NCBI GenBank assembly: GCA_017936765.1
Contig: JAGBEX010000017.1
Coordinates: 1 to 49,472 of the forward strand
DNA length: 49,472 bases
Direction of reading: 5' to 3'
Origin: Clostridia bacterium
Lineage (GTDB): Bacteria > Bacillota > Clostridia > Christensenellales > Aristaeellaceae
A program made the translations under genes and the position numbers. Positions 49,170 through 49,472 of this stretch are shown one piece after another; within the stretch, counting starts at the first letter, position 1; each line of letters opens with the position of its first letter. The notes under the pieces were generated by a model. It saw only the letters and a program-made list of their open reading frames with translations. It was not told where the DNA came from and did no database searches.

Positions 49170-49207
49170 TTTCAAGAAAGGGCGGACATGGTTGCCCACG
49201 CCCGCCC
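49170..49207 (-). terminator. Probable terminator between the partial gene and the paralogues
   Basis: GGGCGG (49180-49185) and CCGCCC (49202-49207) pair; the minus-strand tail is TTTCTTG. Paralogue 3 would then need a promoter inside this short gap or read-through. Confidence 0.45.
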
Positions 49208-49214
49208 AAAGGTC

Positions 49215-49472
49215 TTACTTCACGCGAATCGCGTATTCCATATCAGCAGTATCGCCGTCCATGGGTGCCAGCCACAGCTCATCGGGCAGGTTCGCAGGAT
49301 CCATGTAGGGATACAGGAACTCGGCCCAGCCGTTACCCACGCCGTTGCAGCCAACTGCGTCAGGGAAAAGCTCCTTGCCGTCGCCATCAACCAGCTTCAG
49401 GCCAACGATCCAGCCGCTGTACATATCCATACCGGAGTAGGGCCACAGCAGATTGCCCTGTTCATCATAGTA
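49215..49472 (-). CDS. 3' end of a gene, product unknown (partial)
   Basis: The C-terminal ~85 residues of a protein whose start lies right of the window. It reads YYDEQGNLLWPYSGMDMYSG onward and ends DTADMEYAIRVK. It is acidic and aromatic with no motif I know. It could be the tail of another exported protein. Confidence 0.55.
   Translation of the reverse strand, partial: YYDEQGNLLWPYSGMDMYSGWIVGLKLVDGDGKELFPDAVGCNGVGNGWAEFLYPYMDPANLPDELWLAPMDGDTADMEYAIRVK

Overview
The window looks like a chromosome segment from an uncultured, GC-rich Clostridia-type Bacillota (gut or rumen style). The evidence is a ctsR-mcsA-mcsB-clpC operon with a CtsR operator, a ylxM-ffh-rpsP-khpA-rimM-trmD block, a radA-yacL-like pair, strong Shine-Dalgarno sites, sigma-A promoters with 16-18 bp spacers, and several exported phosphodiester glycosidase (NAGPA/DUF2233-type) proteins. 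Most of the window is visibly GC-rich. Three stretches differ: the left end (1-3425), a DUF5131 gene at 22.05-22.77 kb, and an AT-rich island at about 43.55-45.75 kb.

Left end (1-3470): this appears to be the right end of an integrated, partly decayed phage-like or integrative element. It carries a ParB-domain gene with a foreign C-terminal tail, small unknown genes, a stand-alone WYL C-terminal (WCX-like) protein, two near-identical promoter cassettes, long hairpins, and five TTACATCTTT direct repeats at 20-21 bp spacing. It ends at an isolated 3' half of tRNA-Thr(GGT), cut in the anticodon loop, which is the classic footprint of integration into a tRNA gene.

3.5-12.4 kb: housekeeping and metabolic genes (NAGPA protein, F420-ligase-like protein, purC, GNAT, then HAD phosphatase, P-type ATPase, ROK kinase, DUF3842 and DUF3237). 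12.4-15 kb: yacL-like and radA on the minus strand. 15-22 kb: a co-directional operon of two exported NAGPA proteins, an exported leucine-rich-repeat protein and a cytoplasmic LacZ-type GH2 enzyme. 22-28.4 kb: DUF5131, a YbhN-like flippase, an ECF S-component behind a possible attenuator, a NusG-II protein, a Gx transporter, a sugar-phosphate isomerase/epimerase and glyQS. 28.4-33.1 kb: the SRP/ribosome/tRNA-methylation block, interrupted by intergenic repeat elements. 33.2-38.3 kb: flavodoxin and the Clp stress operon. 38.3-43.5 kb: a GPH symporter plus GH2 glycosidase operon, divergent from an AraC-type regulator.

The best candidate for a new system is the AT-rich island at 43.55-45.75 kb. 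It encodes a 508-aa reverse transcriptase of the AbiK/DRT ("unknown group") kind with a helical C-terminal half and an unusual AIDD catalytic box. The gene has its own promoter. Just upstream lies a compact, structured, terminator-ended segment that could be a partner non-coding RNA. This resembles anti-phage RT systems that use an adjacent ncRNA, but the subfamily cannot be assigned from sequence alone. The right end (45.77-49.47 kb) holds three tandem exported paralogues (DUF6034-like) and the 3' end of another gene.
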